Shown: positions 26,697-35,782 of the stretch, piece after piece
How the letters are laid out: every line of letters begins with the position of its first letter
Position numbering within the stretch: position 1 is the first letter of the stretch
Assembly: GCF_000317435.1 (NCBI RefSeq)
Contig: NC_019727.1
Coordinates: 1-64,000 of the forward strand
Source of the DNA: Calothrix sp. PCC 6303
Lineage (GTDB): Bacteria > Cyanobacteriota > Cyanobacteriia > Cyanobacteriales > Nostocaceae
DNA length: 64,000 nt
Direction: 5' to 3'
The notes under the pieces: generated by a model
What the model was told of the DNA's origin: nothing
Seen by the model: only the letters and a program-made list of their open reading frames with translations
The model's database searches: none
Made by a program: the position numbers and the translations under genes

Positions 26697-27982
26697 GGCT
26701 ATTCTCCAAAGGTATTGTGTGGCGGTCTTTGGAGGGAGTGTGCGCTTTCGCTTGTCTGAAATTCTAGTTCTATCGCTGTTTTGTCGGATGCTTGACTACC
26801 GTTAAAAGTTCAGAAAGAGTCAAGGTTTTGGTTAGCTCACCAAAATTTATATGAAACTATGTCAAAAGTGATAGAAACTTGGTAACGACAATGCTAAGAT
26901 TATGCGTAATGGGTTTACATACCCACTACGGCGCACGATGTTGCCTCTCAACTCATAGCCTTTTCAGTGTTTTCGGTCGGCAAACTTAATGGCACTGTCA
27001 GGTTAATGGAGAGTAACTCTGCTCCGCTCCTAATTCAATTGATAAAAATAAACTTAAGTTAAATGTTGTGGATGCTTTTATCCACCTAAGATGCTGCTCT
27101 TCATAGGCGGCATTTTTTGTCTGGACTTCCAAGCAACCGTAATAATCACCTCCACATAAATGTTAAATTCAGCAAATTTCGCCTTTGACGTGAACTTTGC
27201 CACGAAGAGAAGTCTGTGGGGACGGTCTTCGTCCACAAAACTAAGCCCTTTGGGCACGCTGCGTGTAGCTTGCTTCCACGTTCCTCGCAGAGGTTCCCGC
27301 AGGGTAGTGGTACGGGAAATACTCCCGGAGGTCAAGATTCACGAATCATTGTTGAGTGCATTTAACGACGGGGAAAGGAAGGTGCAGTTAAATCTACACG
27401 GCAGCCCTTGTAAATGCTTTAAAATACATACAAAAATAAGATAAGTGTATCTTTCGCATGTGATGGCAATACAAGAAAACTCTTAGATACCACAACGCAT
27501 TTGTTTGTATAACTTCAGATTTTAGTACATATTCATACTTATCGATCCAGAGAAGGTAAATTTTTTTAAGATTCCGTATAGTTAGTATTTGTAATTAGTG
27601 TTCGTTGATACTTCCCTCTCCAGATGAAGATGAAAACGGCTAATAATCCTAATAACAAGAGCGCTCTTATTACCCTAAAAATAAAAGCGATTTAACGCCA
27701 AAATTGATGCCAGTTTTAAAATTGGCAAGCGTTAATTTATGTTAATTTTGGAGATTTTTAGGGATTATAAGGATTTGATCGAGCCAAAAGAAAAAGGTGT
27801 AATATACACAATTACACAAATAGCCAAAATATTTATATTTGTTGCATTTTCCGCAATCATTCCTGTTAGGTTTTCGCCATAAAACTGACCTCACATTTAT
27901 ATTAAAAATCATTAAATTAAATGAATCGTAGGAATTAAGCCACTGTCTTAACGTTACTAAGACTATGACTTATCCATTACAT
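26697..27982. other. 1.3-kb non-coding region, replication-origin candidate
   Basis: No supported gene. A DnaA-box-like ttatccacc lies near 27078. Nested palindromes of the cyanobacterial type lie at about 27210-27320 (ggacggtcttcgtcc, gccctttgggc). Long A+T-rich runs from 27420 to 27950 could be an unwinding region. Its place between the initiator gene and the RHH/ParM genes is the main reason to suspect an origin. Confidence 0.4.
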
Positions 27983-28156
27983 TCATTTATCTACACTTTC
28001 TTCGTGATTTATCTTGAAATAGTTGGCTATGGCTTTTTTGACTATCACCCGTGTTAGTTGGGGTACTGTCAAAAATTCTTTTTTAGCCCACTTCTCTAGG
28101 TTGTCAATATCCTCTTGGTCTAGTCGCAGTGTTATACGAGGCTTCTGGGATGGCAT
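27983..28156 (-). CDS. Ribbon-helix-helix (CopG-like) protein A
   Basis: A 57-aa gene starting at ATG 28156: MPSQKPRITLRLDQEDIDNL, then a helical half with WAKKEFLTVPQLTRVIVKKA. The beta-strand ITLRL and two helices are the MetJ/Arc/CopG fold. It is paralogous to the next gene (28272-28457). RHH proteins of this kind act as copy-number repressors, partition adaptors or antitoxins. Proximity to a ParM-like gene and a presumed origin favours the first two. Confidence 0.65.
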   Translation of the reverse strand: MPSQKPRITLRLDQEDIDNLEKWAKKEFLTVPQLTRVIVKKAIANYFKINHEESVDK

Positions 28157-28271
28157 TCAACAAACAAGCATCTGTGGATGATAAATTAATAGGCTTCTTG
28201 GTCTGCTAAATGGTTTTGGACTTTGCTGGCTTCAGTTGTCATAGGTCTATTTCAAAGACGATAGCCCTTGC

Positions 28272-28457
28272 CTACATACTTTGTTCATACCTCCCTGAAT
28301 TAGCTGCTTTCTCTTTTTTTTTGTTGGCGATCGCACGTTTGATGATGATTTTTGCTAGTTGGGTTGGGCTTAAAAATTCTTCTTTAGCCCACTCCTCTAG
28401 GTATTGGTATTCATCCTCCTCAACGCGAATTGTCATTTGCGGTTTCTTTGAAGGCAT
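28272..28457 (-). CDS. Ribbon-helix-helix (CopG-like) protein B
   Basis: 61 aa from ATG 28457 (an upstream ATG at 28463 adds two residues). MPSKKPQMTIRVEEDEYQYL and WAKEEFLSPTQLAKIIIKRA align with protein A throughout, so the two are a tandem duplication separated by 115 bp. A DNA-binding dimer is expected. Confidence 0.7.
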   Translation of the reverse strand: MPSKKPQMTIRVEEDEYQYLEEWAKEEFLSPTQLAKIIIKRAIANKKKEKAANSGRYEQSM

Positions 28458-28463
28458 AGTCAA

Positions 28464-28775
28464 ACTAATGAACTATGCCTAATTATTTAACCTTTAATGT
28501 TTTTACGCCATTAATGAGTCATAGTGTTTACAGGTGATTCACCTTTTGGATATAATATCACTAACAGCCGAAAAAAGTCACACAACAAAGGCAATAGAAG
28601 CTAGAAAGTGACGTTGAGGCTACCAATCACAGGCTTTTGACATCAAATCTTGCAGGAGGAAACTTCCCCCTACAAAGTTTGACAACCAATTACATTCCAG
28701 GCTGCAACCACGTTGCAGTTGGTTTTACGCTGGTCGGAGCCAGAATTTAAAGAATTGTTACGGAAAATATGAACC
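28464..28775. promoter_or_regulatory. Divergent region upstream of the second ParM-like gene, centromere candidate
   Basis: 312 bp between the divergent RHH and ParM-like genes. It holds ctgcaac/gttgcag (28702-28718, 7-bp arms, 3-bp loop) and the imperfect palindrome aggaggaaacttccccct near 28655. In type II partition systems the centromere lies upstream of the parM gene. Direct iterons were not recognised. Confidence 0.4.
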
Positions 28776-29900
28776 ATGACAGTCGAATATTCAAATTCAG
28801 AAAACTGGCTAGCTAGCGTTAGCTATTGTGCCAGTTTGCGCTCGCTCGAACTAATTAGCGGTAAAGACCCCGGTGCAGGTTACGGAAAAGCAATTTACGG
28901 CGATATGACAGTTGTTGTACCCGCCGCTTACTCACTCCTGCGGAATCGTAATATTAACCACCATGAAACCATTGCCAATTCGGGAGCGTGGGTGCGCTAC
29001 GTCGAAGGTTCTCGCTCGGACCTCAAGGAAAAACAATATTTTTGGGGAACAGCAGCCACCGCACAAGCCGACCACACCTTATTGCACGAAAACAAAGCCT
29101 TAAAAGCAGAATTAGCGCTAGAGAGCATTCTGGCTGATTTAGCTATTCTCAACGTGCCGGATGGGTCAAAACTGTGGATTAGCTTAAGCAACCACAACCC
29201 TGAAAAATGGGAAGAAGATATTAAACGCAAAGTACGGGGAGGTCACACCTTCCAACACAAAGACCCAGTTAGCCGCGAAATAGTCACCAAAACCATAGAA
29301 ATTGCCATTACTGGCATTTATCCAGAAGGATTTGGCAGCATCGCCTATTGTTTGTTTGGCAATCAATCCTTGCACCTGGATGCTTCAGAAATTGCCATCG
29401 CCCTCGATATTGGTTCCTCAACCTGGTTAATTACCATCTTTAACGGCAGTGGCGCAGTCATAGACCGACATCTAATTGAAGGTGGTTGCGGCGAATTACA
29501 TCGAGCGATCGCAGAAACATTGGATAAGCGCAACGACGGGACAAGCTTGTTGAGAAAAGATGTGAAACATTCTCCCAACCTGGTAAACCAAGGCATCCTA
29601 GCCGGAACCTTTACTTATGGGGGCAACCATCTGACTGGAAAAGTATTTAAAACCGAGTATGAACAATGCCTGCAAACATGGTGGGACACCAGGATAGAGA
29701 AATTCGCCAACTTTGTCACCAATAGCGGGTATTTAGACCAAGCTCAATACCTTGTGTGTTGGGGTGGGGGTGCAAGTTTGCCTCTCACACAGGAAAGACT
29801 GACGGACATAGGTTTTGTCACTCTCACAGAACCTCAATTTATCAACGCTCAAGGATTAAAACTGCTAACTGAAATTACTTTGGAGGACATCAGTAAATGA
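28776..29900 (+). CDS. ParM/StbA-like actin homologue, second copy
   Basis: 374 aa. The phosphate-1-like GKDPGAGYGKAI (about 29-40), phosphate-2 EIAIALDIGSSTWLITIF (about 203-220) and adenosine-type LVCWGGGASLPL (about 324-335) mark an actin-fold ATPase of the ParM-like archaeal/phage Alp type. It ends in a 4-bp overlap (ATGA) with a small downstream gene, the layout of parM-parR. It is unlike the ParM-like protein at 16439-17731 in length and sequence, so the two are not recent duplicates. Confidence 0.8.
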   Translation: MTVEYSNSENWLASVSYCASLRSLELISGKDPGAGYGKAIYGDMTVVVPAAYSLLRNRNINHHETIANSGAWVRYVEGSRSDLKEKQYFWGTAATAQADHTLLHENKALKAELALESILADLAILNVPDGSKLWISLSNHNPEKWEEDIKRKVRGGHTFQHKDPVSREIVTKTIEIAITGIYPEGFGSIAYCLFGNQSLHLDASEIAIALDIGSSTWLITIFNGSGAVIDRHLIEGGCGELHRAIAETLDKRNDGTSLLRKDVKHSPNLVNQGILAGTFTYGGNHLTGKVFKTEYEQCLQTWWDTRIEKFANFVTNSGYLDQAQYLVCWGGGASLPLTQERLTDIGFVTLTEPQFINAQGLKLLTEITLEDISK

Positions 29901-30145
29901 GTAATTATGCCTCGCGTCGAATTACCATTAGCTACTTTGCAGCCGAAGAAGTTTGCAAAATGGCTGGCTTACCCCTTGACGTTCCACCGCAGGCACTAGC
30001 AGGGGCAGTAGAAAAACTGATTTTCCAGTTTGAGAGCGATAGACAAGCCTCAAGCCAGCCAAAAGCCGAACCGCCTAAAACTCAGGTAGTGGAGGCAAAT
30101 AAAAACGCGATCGCTGCAATGGTGAAAGGGTATCAAAGCAAGTGA
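29897..30145 (+). CDS. Small ParR-like partner of the second ParM
   Basis: 82 aa, coupled to the ParM-like gene by ATGA overlap. It has a short basic start (SNYASRRITISYF), a helix (AAEEVCKMAGLPLD) and a Pro/Ala/Lys-rich tail. Position suggests the DNA-binding adaptor, but the sequence is too divergent for a family call. Confidence 0.5.
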   Translation: MSNYASRRITISYFAAEEVCKMAGLPLDVPPQALAGAVEKLIFQFESDRQASSQPKAEPPKTQVVEANKNAIAAMVKGYQSK

Positions 30146-30258
30146 GGGATGGCAAACTAACCGATTTATTAATCAAGCTTACGCTTAGAAAAAACTGAAA
30201 GTGAGCCAGCAACAAGACATGCAGAAAAAAAGGGACATCGAAACAGAGGGCTAAACGG

Positions 30259-30528
30259 ATGAGCCAAGTAACTCATATATGGGACAGCACATTGCTGCGT
30301 AAAAGTGCCGTGTATCAAATAAATGGTTTCTTGTATCGCTATCTGTATAAAGATGGCAGCATTAAGCACTCCTCGTACCACTTCAGACCGCTTGCAGGTC
30401 AAAAAATCAAAGCTGATTTGAAGCTAAACCACAACAAGCTTACTAGTTGTTGTTATGAAGTTGAGGGAATACGTGCAACACGCAATACGACAGTTACAGA
30501 TAAAACAGTTCAATTGAGTTTATTTTGA
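30259..30528 (+). CDS. Hypothetical small protein
   Basis: 89 aa, not recognised. It is beta-rich and basic with many Tyr, His and Lys (SAVYQINGFLYRYLYKDGSI). It lies in a plus-strand run of plasmid genes downstream of the ParM pair. No membrane segment is seen. Confidence 0.5.
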   Translation: MSQVTHIWDSTLLRKSAVYQINGFLYRYLYKDGSIKHSSYHFRPLAGQKIKADLKLNHNKLTSCCYEVEGIRATRNTTVTDKTVQLSLF

Positions 30529-30740
30529 GAGCGATACCTAGCTCCTTCGGAGCAGCTTCGCCAACGGTCAGCTACGCTGTGGGAACGCTAACGCCCTACC
30601 GCCAAGTAAGAAAGCGTAGATGCTCCCGCAGCTTGTCGTTGGAAGCCTCTTGAAGAGTAGACATCGCCTCATTGATACCCAATAAAGGGGTGCATCTATC
30701 GCCGCAAAACGAAAATACACAACAAGCTTGATTTTAAACC

Positions 30741-31034
30741 ATGTCAAAACCAATAGGCTATTACACCAACTACACCCCAGGTGACGAAGGATTGCTTGCC
30801 CAGATGCAGTCAGTTTGGGGCGCACAATTACAGGAATTGAACAATGCAGACCGACTTTGGATGATTTACAAACTCGCTGAAGAATTGTGTGCGGAGTTTG
30901 AGGAAGCATTAGAAATTGAGGATTTAACCGAAGGAGTAGAAGAAGCTGTAGAACGCTCAAACTCGGAACTTCAACAAAGCGATCGCTTAGGTCTAATCGA
31001 AGCCTTAGTCAACCAAGTCAAACACAGCAAGTAG
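30741..31034 (+). CDS. Hypothetical acidic helical protein
   Basis: 97 aa, not recognised. Acidic and mostly helical (DRLWMIYKLAEELCAEFEEAL). The gene lies 5 bp before the next one, so they are probably co-transcribed. The preceding 200 bp carry dispersed nested palindromes (for example gctccttcggagc at about 30541) and no gene. Confidence 0.6.
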   Translation: MSKPIGYYTNYTPGDEGLLAQMQSVWGAQLQELNNADRLWMIYKLAEELCAEFEEALEIEDLTEGVEEAVERSNSELQQSDRLGLIEALVNQVKHSK

Positions 31035-31039
31035 GAACA

Positions 31040-31477
31040 ATGGGACGCAATAAATACCAACTACAAGCCAGTTTGGGGTTGTTTAGCTTATTTCTAACTG
31101 CGTCCCCCCTATTTCTGAAATTACCTGCCCAATACCAGGCATTTAATAAAAATTCAGAAATGGAAGTGGATGCTGCGATCGCTTATTCCAAAACCAGAAC
31201 CAGCGAACAAATCGAACGAGAACGAATCCAGCAACGCAAAGAAACCGCAGACACCTTACAGCGCACGGGAATATTACCCACCCACCAAAAACTTAAAATC
31301 CGCCGCTACTTCGACAATCCCAAACGCAACCCCAACCCCGATATCACAGGCTATCTAGAGGACGAAACCGTTTATGTATACGATTCTGCGGGGATTTGTA
31401 TTGGACGGATAGAAAACCGCCAATGGTATTGGAAGCATTGGTATAAAAATGCCTGCGATAATTCACCTGCTCAGTAA
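31040..31477 (+). CDS. Hypothetical protein with N-terminal membrane segment
   Basis: 145 aa. A hydrophobic segment at about 9-28 (LGLFSLFLTASPLFLKL) is followed by a charged helical stretch and a compact C-terminal part (YLEDETVYVYDSAGICIGRI). It is probably anchored in the membrane with a cytoplasmic or periplasmic tail. Not recognised. It precedes the repeat field that leads to a membrane protein gene. Confidence 0.6.
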   Translation: MGRNKYQLQASLGLFSLFLTASPLFLKLPAQYQAFNKNSEMEVDAAIAYSKTRTSEQIERERIQQRKETADTLQRTGILPTHQKLKIRRYFDNPKRNPNPDITGYLEDETVYVYDSAGICIGRIENRQWYWKHWYKNACDNSPAQ

Positions 31478-31878
31478 GGAAATCAAAATCCTGTGATGAT
31501 TCACTGGCGAATCAACAGTATAAATTATCTCTGCAATTGTGCATTTACTCAGTAAGGAAATCAAAATACCTGCAATGATTCACCCATTTTTGAGCCAGGT
31601 ATAAATTGTCTAGTTGTGATGTGACAAAACGCATCCTTCCTTACCCAAAAAGAAGCAGAAAAAGGCATTTGCAAAGTAAAGCAAAAATGGTTCGCCAGAA
31701 AAAGCCAGTATAAATTGTATCTTTAATCAAAAATCCACTCAGTAAGGAAGTAAAACAATATCCCCAACAACTCGCCTATTCAGTAAGGAGATAAAAATGC
31801 CTCCAACAATTCATCAGTTTGGTAGGGATTTTAAAACAATATCTCCAATAAGTAACCCACTCAGTAAGGAGGTAAAAA
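31470..31878 (+). repeat. Repeated ribosome-binding-site/stop unit and gtataaatt repeats
   Basis: ctcagtaagga or a one-base variant occurs at 31470, 31548, 31738, 31779 and 31860. Each copy continues into an A-rich stretch such as aatcaaaat or ggtaaaaaatg. The first copy overlaps the stop of the preceding gene and the last is the Shine-Dalgarno of the gene at 31879. A second motif, agtataaattRt, recurs at about 31517, 31598 and 31708. The field fills the 400-bp gap and holds no supported gene. Confidence 0.75.
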
Positions 31879-32580
31879 ATGTCAGCATTAGGAGAAAAAG
31901 ACGCATCCCAAAGCAAGAAAGAGGAACAGAAAAAGGGGGTAAGCGAATACATCGAAATCATTGCCCAATGGGTCGTAGACATTATTTCTATCCCCTTCCA
32001 GTTCGCTGGGGCGATAATGTCTCAATTCGTACAACCAGGCACATCAGGAGCGAAAATTCTAGGGATGTTGATGTTTGCTGGTGGCGTTGTCCTCTCCGCC
32101 GATGGAATCTGGCAAACCCTGTTTCAAGGAACACCAATGTTTCCGTGGTTTGAACGCGGTTGGATAGGTTGGTTTGGCTGGTTAACCGTGTGGTTTAATC
32201 CCCTATTCTGGCTTTCTATCGTAGTTTCTTGGTGCATTCAACAAGCCGAGGCGAAAACCCTCAGAGGTAAAAAACCTAACCTTGCCAAGACGGAATTTGA
32301 CGAATCTAAACAATATTCCCTTCCCTCCAAACCTTCCGGATCAATTGACCTAACCAAAGCACTTTGGGGCGATTATAAAAGGGCGGGTATGCGGGAACGG
32401 CATTCAGGTGGCTTAATTGCTCTACTGATTTGGACGTTAGATTTTGTCACCACCTTCTACAGTCGTAATCCCTTTGGTTTTACAGACCCTGGTCAAGTCA
32501 TGGGGTGTATAGTTTATAACTTTGCCACCATGATGGCAGGGGAAATTGGTTGGAATTTGTGGAAACACAGTAAACGGTAA
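31879..32580 (+). CDS. Multi-pass membrane protein of plasmid module
   Basis: 233 aa with hydrophobic segments near 28-48, 60-80, 98-125, 178-195 and 205-225, separated by a hydrophilic loop (about 130-170). Start ATG 31879 follows aaggaggt, an unusually strong ribosome-binding site for this replicon. Not recognised. Followed by the large membrane-anchored ATPase, it may be part of a DNA-transfer or replicon-membrane complex. Confidence 0.65.
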   Translation: MSALGEKDASQSKKEEQKKGVSEYIEIIAQWVVDIISIPFQFAGAIMSQFVQPGTSGAKILGMLMFAGGVVLSADGIWQTLFQGTPMFPWFERGWIGWFGWLTVWFNPLFWLSIVVSWCIQQAEAKTLRGKKPNLAKTEFDESKQYSLPSKPSGSIDLTKALWGDYKRAGMRERHSGGLIALLIWTLDFVTTFYSRNPFGFTDPGQVMGCIVYNFATMMAGEIGWNLWKHSKR

Positions 32581-32603
32581 ATATAGTTTTGGTTTTGCGG
32601 TGT

Positions 32604-32737
32604 GCGATAGCGTTCGCGTAGCGTGTCCCCTTGGGACTCAGTGCCGACCTGTCGGTTCGCAATTATGCGGAGACTCCATGCGATCGCGTTGGCGTAGTCT
32701 GTCCCCTTGGGACTTAGCGCCGACCTGTCGGTTCGCA
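32604..32737 (+). repeat. Two tandem copies of a 58-bp nested palindromic repeat
   Basis: Copies at 32604-32661 and 32680-32737 share ccccttgggac and gccgacctgtcggttcgca and differ at several positions. A partial inverted copy lies at 62904-62936. The rest of the 32581-33042 gap holds no gene. This is a mobile-type palindromic repeat of unknown function, found widely in cyanobacteria. Confidence 0.75.
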
Positions 32738-33042
32738 TTTTTGGTGTTGCTGAAGATAAAAAACAAGTATTTAAAGCTCCTACTCTCTGGGACTTTGGGA
32801 GAGACAAGTTCATCGTTTGAATCAGCAACACCGCATTTTTTGACGGCTATAAATAACCAGAAACGAGACTAGTACAGCACGGTGTAAATAACCAGACCAT
32901 TATTTAACCCTGAAAAGCCTAGTAATAAACGGCTTTTCCCCACTGCCTACTGCCTACTCACTACTGCCTTGACGTACTAGTCAATCATCAAAAGCAACGA
33001 GACTGAATCAAAATGCCCGCGACTTTTATGAGGGTGACAATA

Positions 33043-35280
33043 ATGGACTTCATCAACCATCAACCAGACTCCAATCCCCACTTCTCACCAAAACCTGCCA
33101 CTGGGGATGGTCAAAGTGACAATCAAAGCGGCGTAACACCTATTAAACCCCCAGTACCCCAATTAACCACACCAGAAACCGCACGGCTACGAGAAAATTA
33201 TCCCAGCATCGAACATCTGGAAGCTGGAAACGTTGCCGCATGGTTACAGGAACGACAAGACCAATTACTCAGCCGTGCAACCGAAGGACGGGCAAGCATG
33301 AATTTAGCCAAATTAATCACTTTGGCTGGTGGTGCAGTGGGGGCAGTTTGTTACGCTACCAGTCCCATAGCACCCATTGCGGCATTGATTGGCTTTGGTT
33401 CCTATATTTGGACAGTTGCCAAAGACAACAACGCCACCCATAAATTTGCCCCCGTTCCCTTTATTCGTGGCAGCTTCTGGGAATTTCTCAGTGCAATGGG
33501 TGATGCCGAGGCACGAGAAGAATGGTTTAGCAACCAGGATGACTTATTAGATTTACTTTCCCACATGGAACGGATGGAGCGTACCGAATACGCCATGTTG
33601 AGGGAATTTAAGCAGGAATTGACCGATTATTTGAGTATTGTTGACTCTGGCAAGAAATTCTATGCCTATCGTTGGTTATTGGATTGTTTCGAGCAGTATC
33701 GGGGAAGCTTGCCCAGTGCCAAGACCTTGAAACAGCATTTAGAAATTGTCACAGTTGACCCCCGCACGGACTTTGAGCAAGTAAATGCCCTGATTCAACA
33801 CCAATCCCAACAGCAACAACCCCGCATTATTGACCTACCACCAGGACGGATTAACGATTTACCACCGGGTAAAATCAATGATTCGTCTTTGGGGAATATT
33901 AACGATTCAGCATCAAGAAACATCAATGATTCGTCTTTGGGCGATATTAACGATTTATCATCAAGAAAAAACAATGATTTATCCCCAGGAAATATCCATG
34001 ATTTAGCATCGAGAAAAACCAATGATTCATCCTTGAGCGATATTAACGATTTAGCATCGAGAAAAACCAATGAGTTATCCCCAGAAAATATCCACGATTT
34101 ACAAAAGTCCCCACACAACCCAACAACACCAAACCGGGACGAGTTATTAAAACTGCCACTCACAGCCAGAGCAGAGGCAATTATCAAAGCCTTGACTGAG
34201 GGTGGTTTTGATATCGCCAAGTGCATCCAAGACCAAATTTCTGCGATCGCAGGTAATCAACGCGGGGGAAAGGGAACCCTAATGGCTATCCTGGCTATTC
34301 TCAGCTTCGCGCTTAATCCCCAAACCAAAATCCACTATTTCACGGCTGGGGATGACATCTACCCTTTCAAATGCGACAAGTTATTATGCCGTTTGAATTG
34401 GCATAATTTAGATGGTTCTGAGGCAGATGCAAAGGTCGCCCAAGCGTTATTTAAGTATCTCAAAAAAATGGATAACGCGACTCAGGGGGAATACGATGAT
34501 GTAATTTTGGTTATCGATGAGGCAGTTGCTTTATCTGGTTATTTAACCGATGACCAAAAAGAATGGATGGTCAAATACATACTTACCCGTGCTAGTAAGA
34601 AAGGCGCTCAAATTTTTGTTGTCTTGCATGGCAAGCATTTATCAACTTGGGTTGGTAAAAATACCAATGGTATGGCAGATACTTTTAAATCGGGAGTATC
34701 GTTTATTGGCTGTGAATCTACCAGCATTCAAGTGTCAGCATTGAAGAGAATTTCTGTGGCTACAGGGCGTTATTTTTTAGCTGACCCAGATAGCTTTGAT
34801 AAGGCTGTTAAAGGGGGCGAAATTGGGGTTTTACCTGATTGGATAAAAACAGAAAAGCATCCCGTTAATGGTCAACCTGACCCCGCTAGAACATTGCTTA
34901 CTTTCTTCCCGGAATTGGTGGATAATAACCCTAATTTTGATAATTCATCATCTGGGGAAGATATATGCGAAACAATTAAAGTTGACCGCAGTGCAACAGT
35001 TGAATCCTTAGAGAATCTCTGGAAATTATCAGTGCCAGAAGTAGACTTTGAGTCAGAAATTGATGAGGCATTTTTGAGTCTCATTCTGGAACTAGTTGCA
35101 AAAGCTTCTGCGTTCCCAGTGTCGTTTGAAGCAATCCGAAAGCATAAATCTTGGGAGCGAGATTGGGGATTAAAGAATCCTGGTAGGGGAACATTGAGAG
35201 CCGCATTATCTAAGTTAGTTATAGAGCAAAGATTGAATGGTAATGAAAAAGAAGGCTACCTTTTACCTAATAAAAGCTAA
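33043..35280 (+). CDS. Membrane-anchored P-loop ATPase, coupling-protein-like
   Basis: 745 aa from ATG 33043, chosen because agggtga precedes it at correct spacing (in-frame ATGs at 33013 and 33028 lack this). Two hydrophobic segments at about 88-128 suggest a membrane hairpin. An octapeptide-repeat linker (about 262-355) follows. The ATPase core has Walker A AIAGNQRGGKGTLMA (about 402-416) and Walker B DDVILVIDEAVAL (about 488-500). The C-terminus carries a winged-helix-like segment. Membrane hairpin plus P-loop domain resembles VirD4/FtsK-type DNA pumps, and with the relaxase it may supply coupling activity. Sequence identity to VirD4 was not established. Confidence 0.6.
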   Translation: MDFINHQPDSNPHFSPKPATGDGQSDNQSGVTPIKPPVPQLTTPETARLRENYPSIEHLEAGNVAAWLQERQDQLLSRATEGRASMNLAKLITLAGGAVGAVCYATSPIAPIAALIGFGSYIWTVAKDNNATHKFAPVPFIRGSFWEFLSAMGDAEAREEWFSNQDDLLDLLSHMERMERTEYAMLREFKQELTDYLSIVDSGKKFYAYRWLLDCFEQYRGSLPSAKTLKQHLEIVTVDPRTDFEQVNALIQHQSQQQQPRIIDLPPGRINDLPPGKINDSSLGNINDSASRNINDSSLGDINDLSSRKNNDLSPGNIHDLASRKTNDSSLSDINDLASRKTNELSPENIHDLQKSPHNPTTPNRDELLKLPLTARAEAIIKALTEGGFDIAKCIQDQISAIAGNQRGGKGTLMAILAILSFALNPQTKIHYFTAGDDIYPFKCDKLLCRLNWHNLDGSEADAKVAQALFKYLKKMDNATQGEYDDVILVIDEAVALSGYLTDDQKEWMVKYILTRASKKGAQIFVVLHGKHLSTWVGKNTNGMADTFKSGVSFIGCESTSIQVSALKRISVATGRYFLADPDSFDKAVKGGEIGVLPDWIKTEKHPVNGQPDPARTLLTFFPELVDNNPNFDNSSSGEDICETIKVDRSATVESLENLWKLSVPEVDFESEIDEAFLSLILELVAKASAFPVSFEAIRKHKSWERDWGLKNPGRGTLRAALSKLVIEQRLNGNEKEGYLLPNKS
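33826..34104 (+). repeat. 24-bp in-frame repeat array in the ATPase gene
   Basis: About eleven degenerate copies of an 8-codon unit of type xINDLxxG (for example KINDSSLG, DINDLASR, NIHDLASR). They connect the membrane part to the ATPase core. The period is constant; slippage or copy-number variation is likely. Confidence 0.8.
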
Positions 35281-35782
35281 TGACTGTTCCAAGCGTTCCC
35301 AAGATTAGATAGTGGGGCTTGACCACGCAATCCCAAGGGTTCCCAGCATTGGGAACGGTGGGAACCTGGGAACAGGAACGTCGCGTTCATGGATATAAAT
35401 GACATCCGATAAAGCTTCAAAATAACAATTGCTCCACCGGATAATATCAATATCTTAAACAAACATATCCAATATTAGAGAAACAATCGACACTTCGTTT
35501 ATAACTAGAAAGCAGCAAGCATATTTAGAATTTACTGGCAGTGGTATGAAGTCAGCTTCAAGTGACGAATGAGTGTTAGTTAAAACTACATTATTTTTAT
35601 TGATTAAATTGTGTTTAACATGCATCTCTATCCCGCCATGCATCGCGGGAACACAATTATATTCTTACAAGGAAGAGCAACTGAATACAAGTAATTAAAA
35701 TACATTTTGTTCATTATTAAAATGTATAAAAACAGGTAAAATAATATTAGTTGCATCTAGATAAATTCAGCAATCAAATTAA
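35281..35782. other. Intergenic region with gttccca/tgggaac palindromes
   Basis: Between 35285 and 35375 the heptamer gttccca or its complement occurs six times, including gttcccagcattgggaac and ggtgggaacctgggaacagg. It could form terminator-like structures after the ATPase gene or be an operator. From 35400 to 35782 the region is A+T rich with no supported gene. Confidence 0.5.

Noticed and set aside
27078-27444. Overlapping 85- and 94-codon frames
   Set aside because: They cover nested palindromic repeats; composition and lack of a ribosome-binding site argue against genes.
31797-32153. 118-codon frame overlapping the membrane-protein start
   Set aside because: It runs in another frame through a gene with strong membrane-protein pattern and a better ribosome-binding site.
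35455-35643. 62-codon minus-strand frame
   Set aside because: AT-rich spacer, no family pattern, no convincing start signal.
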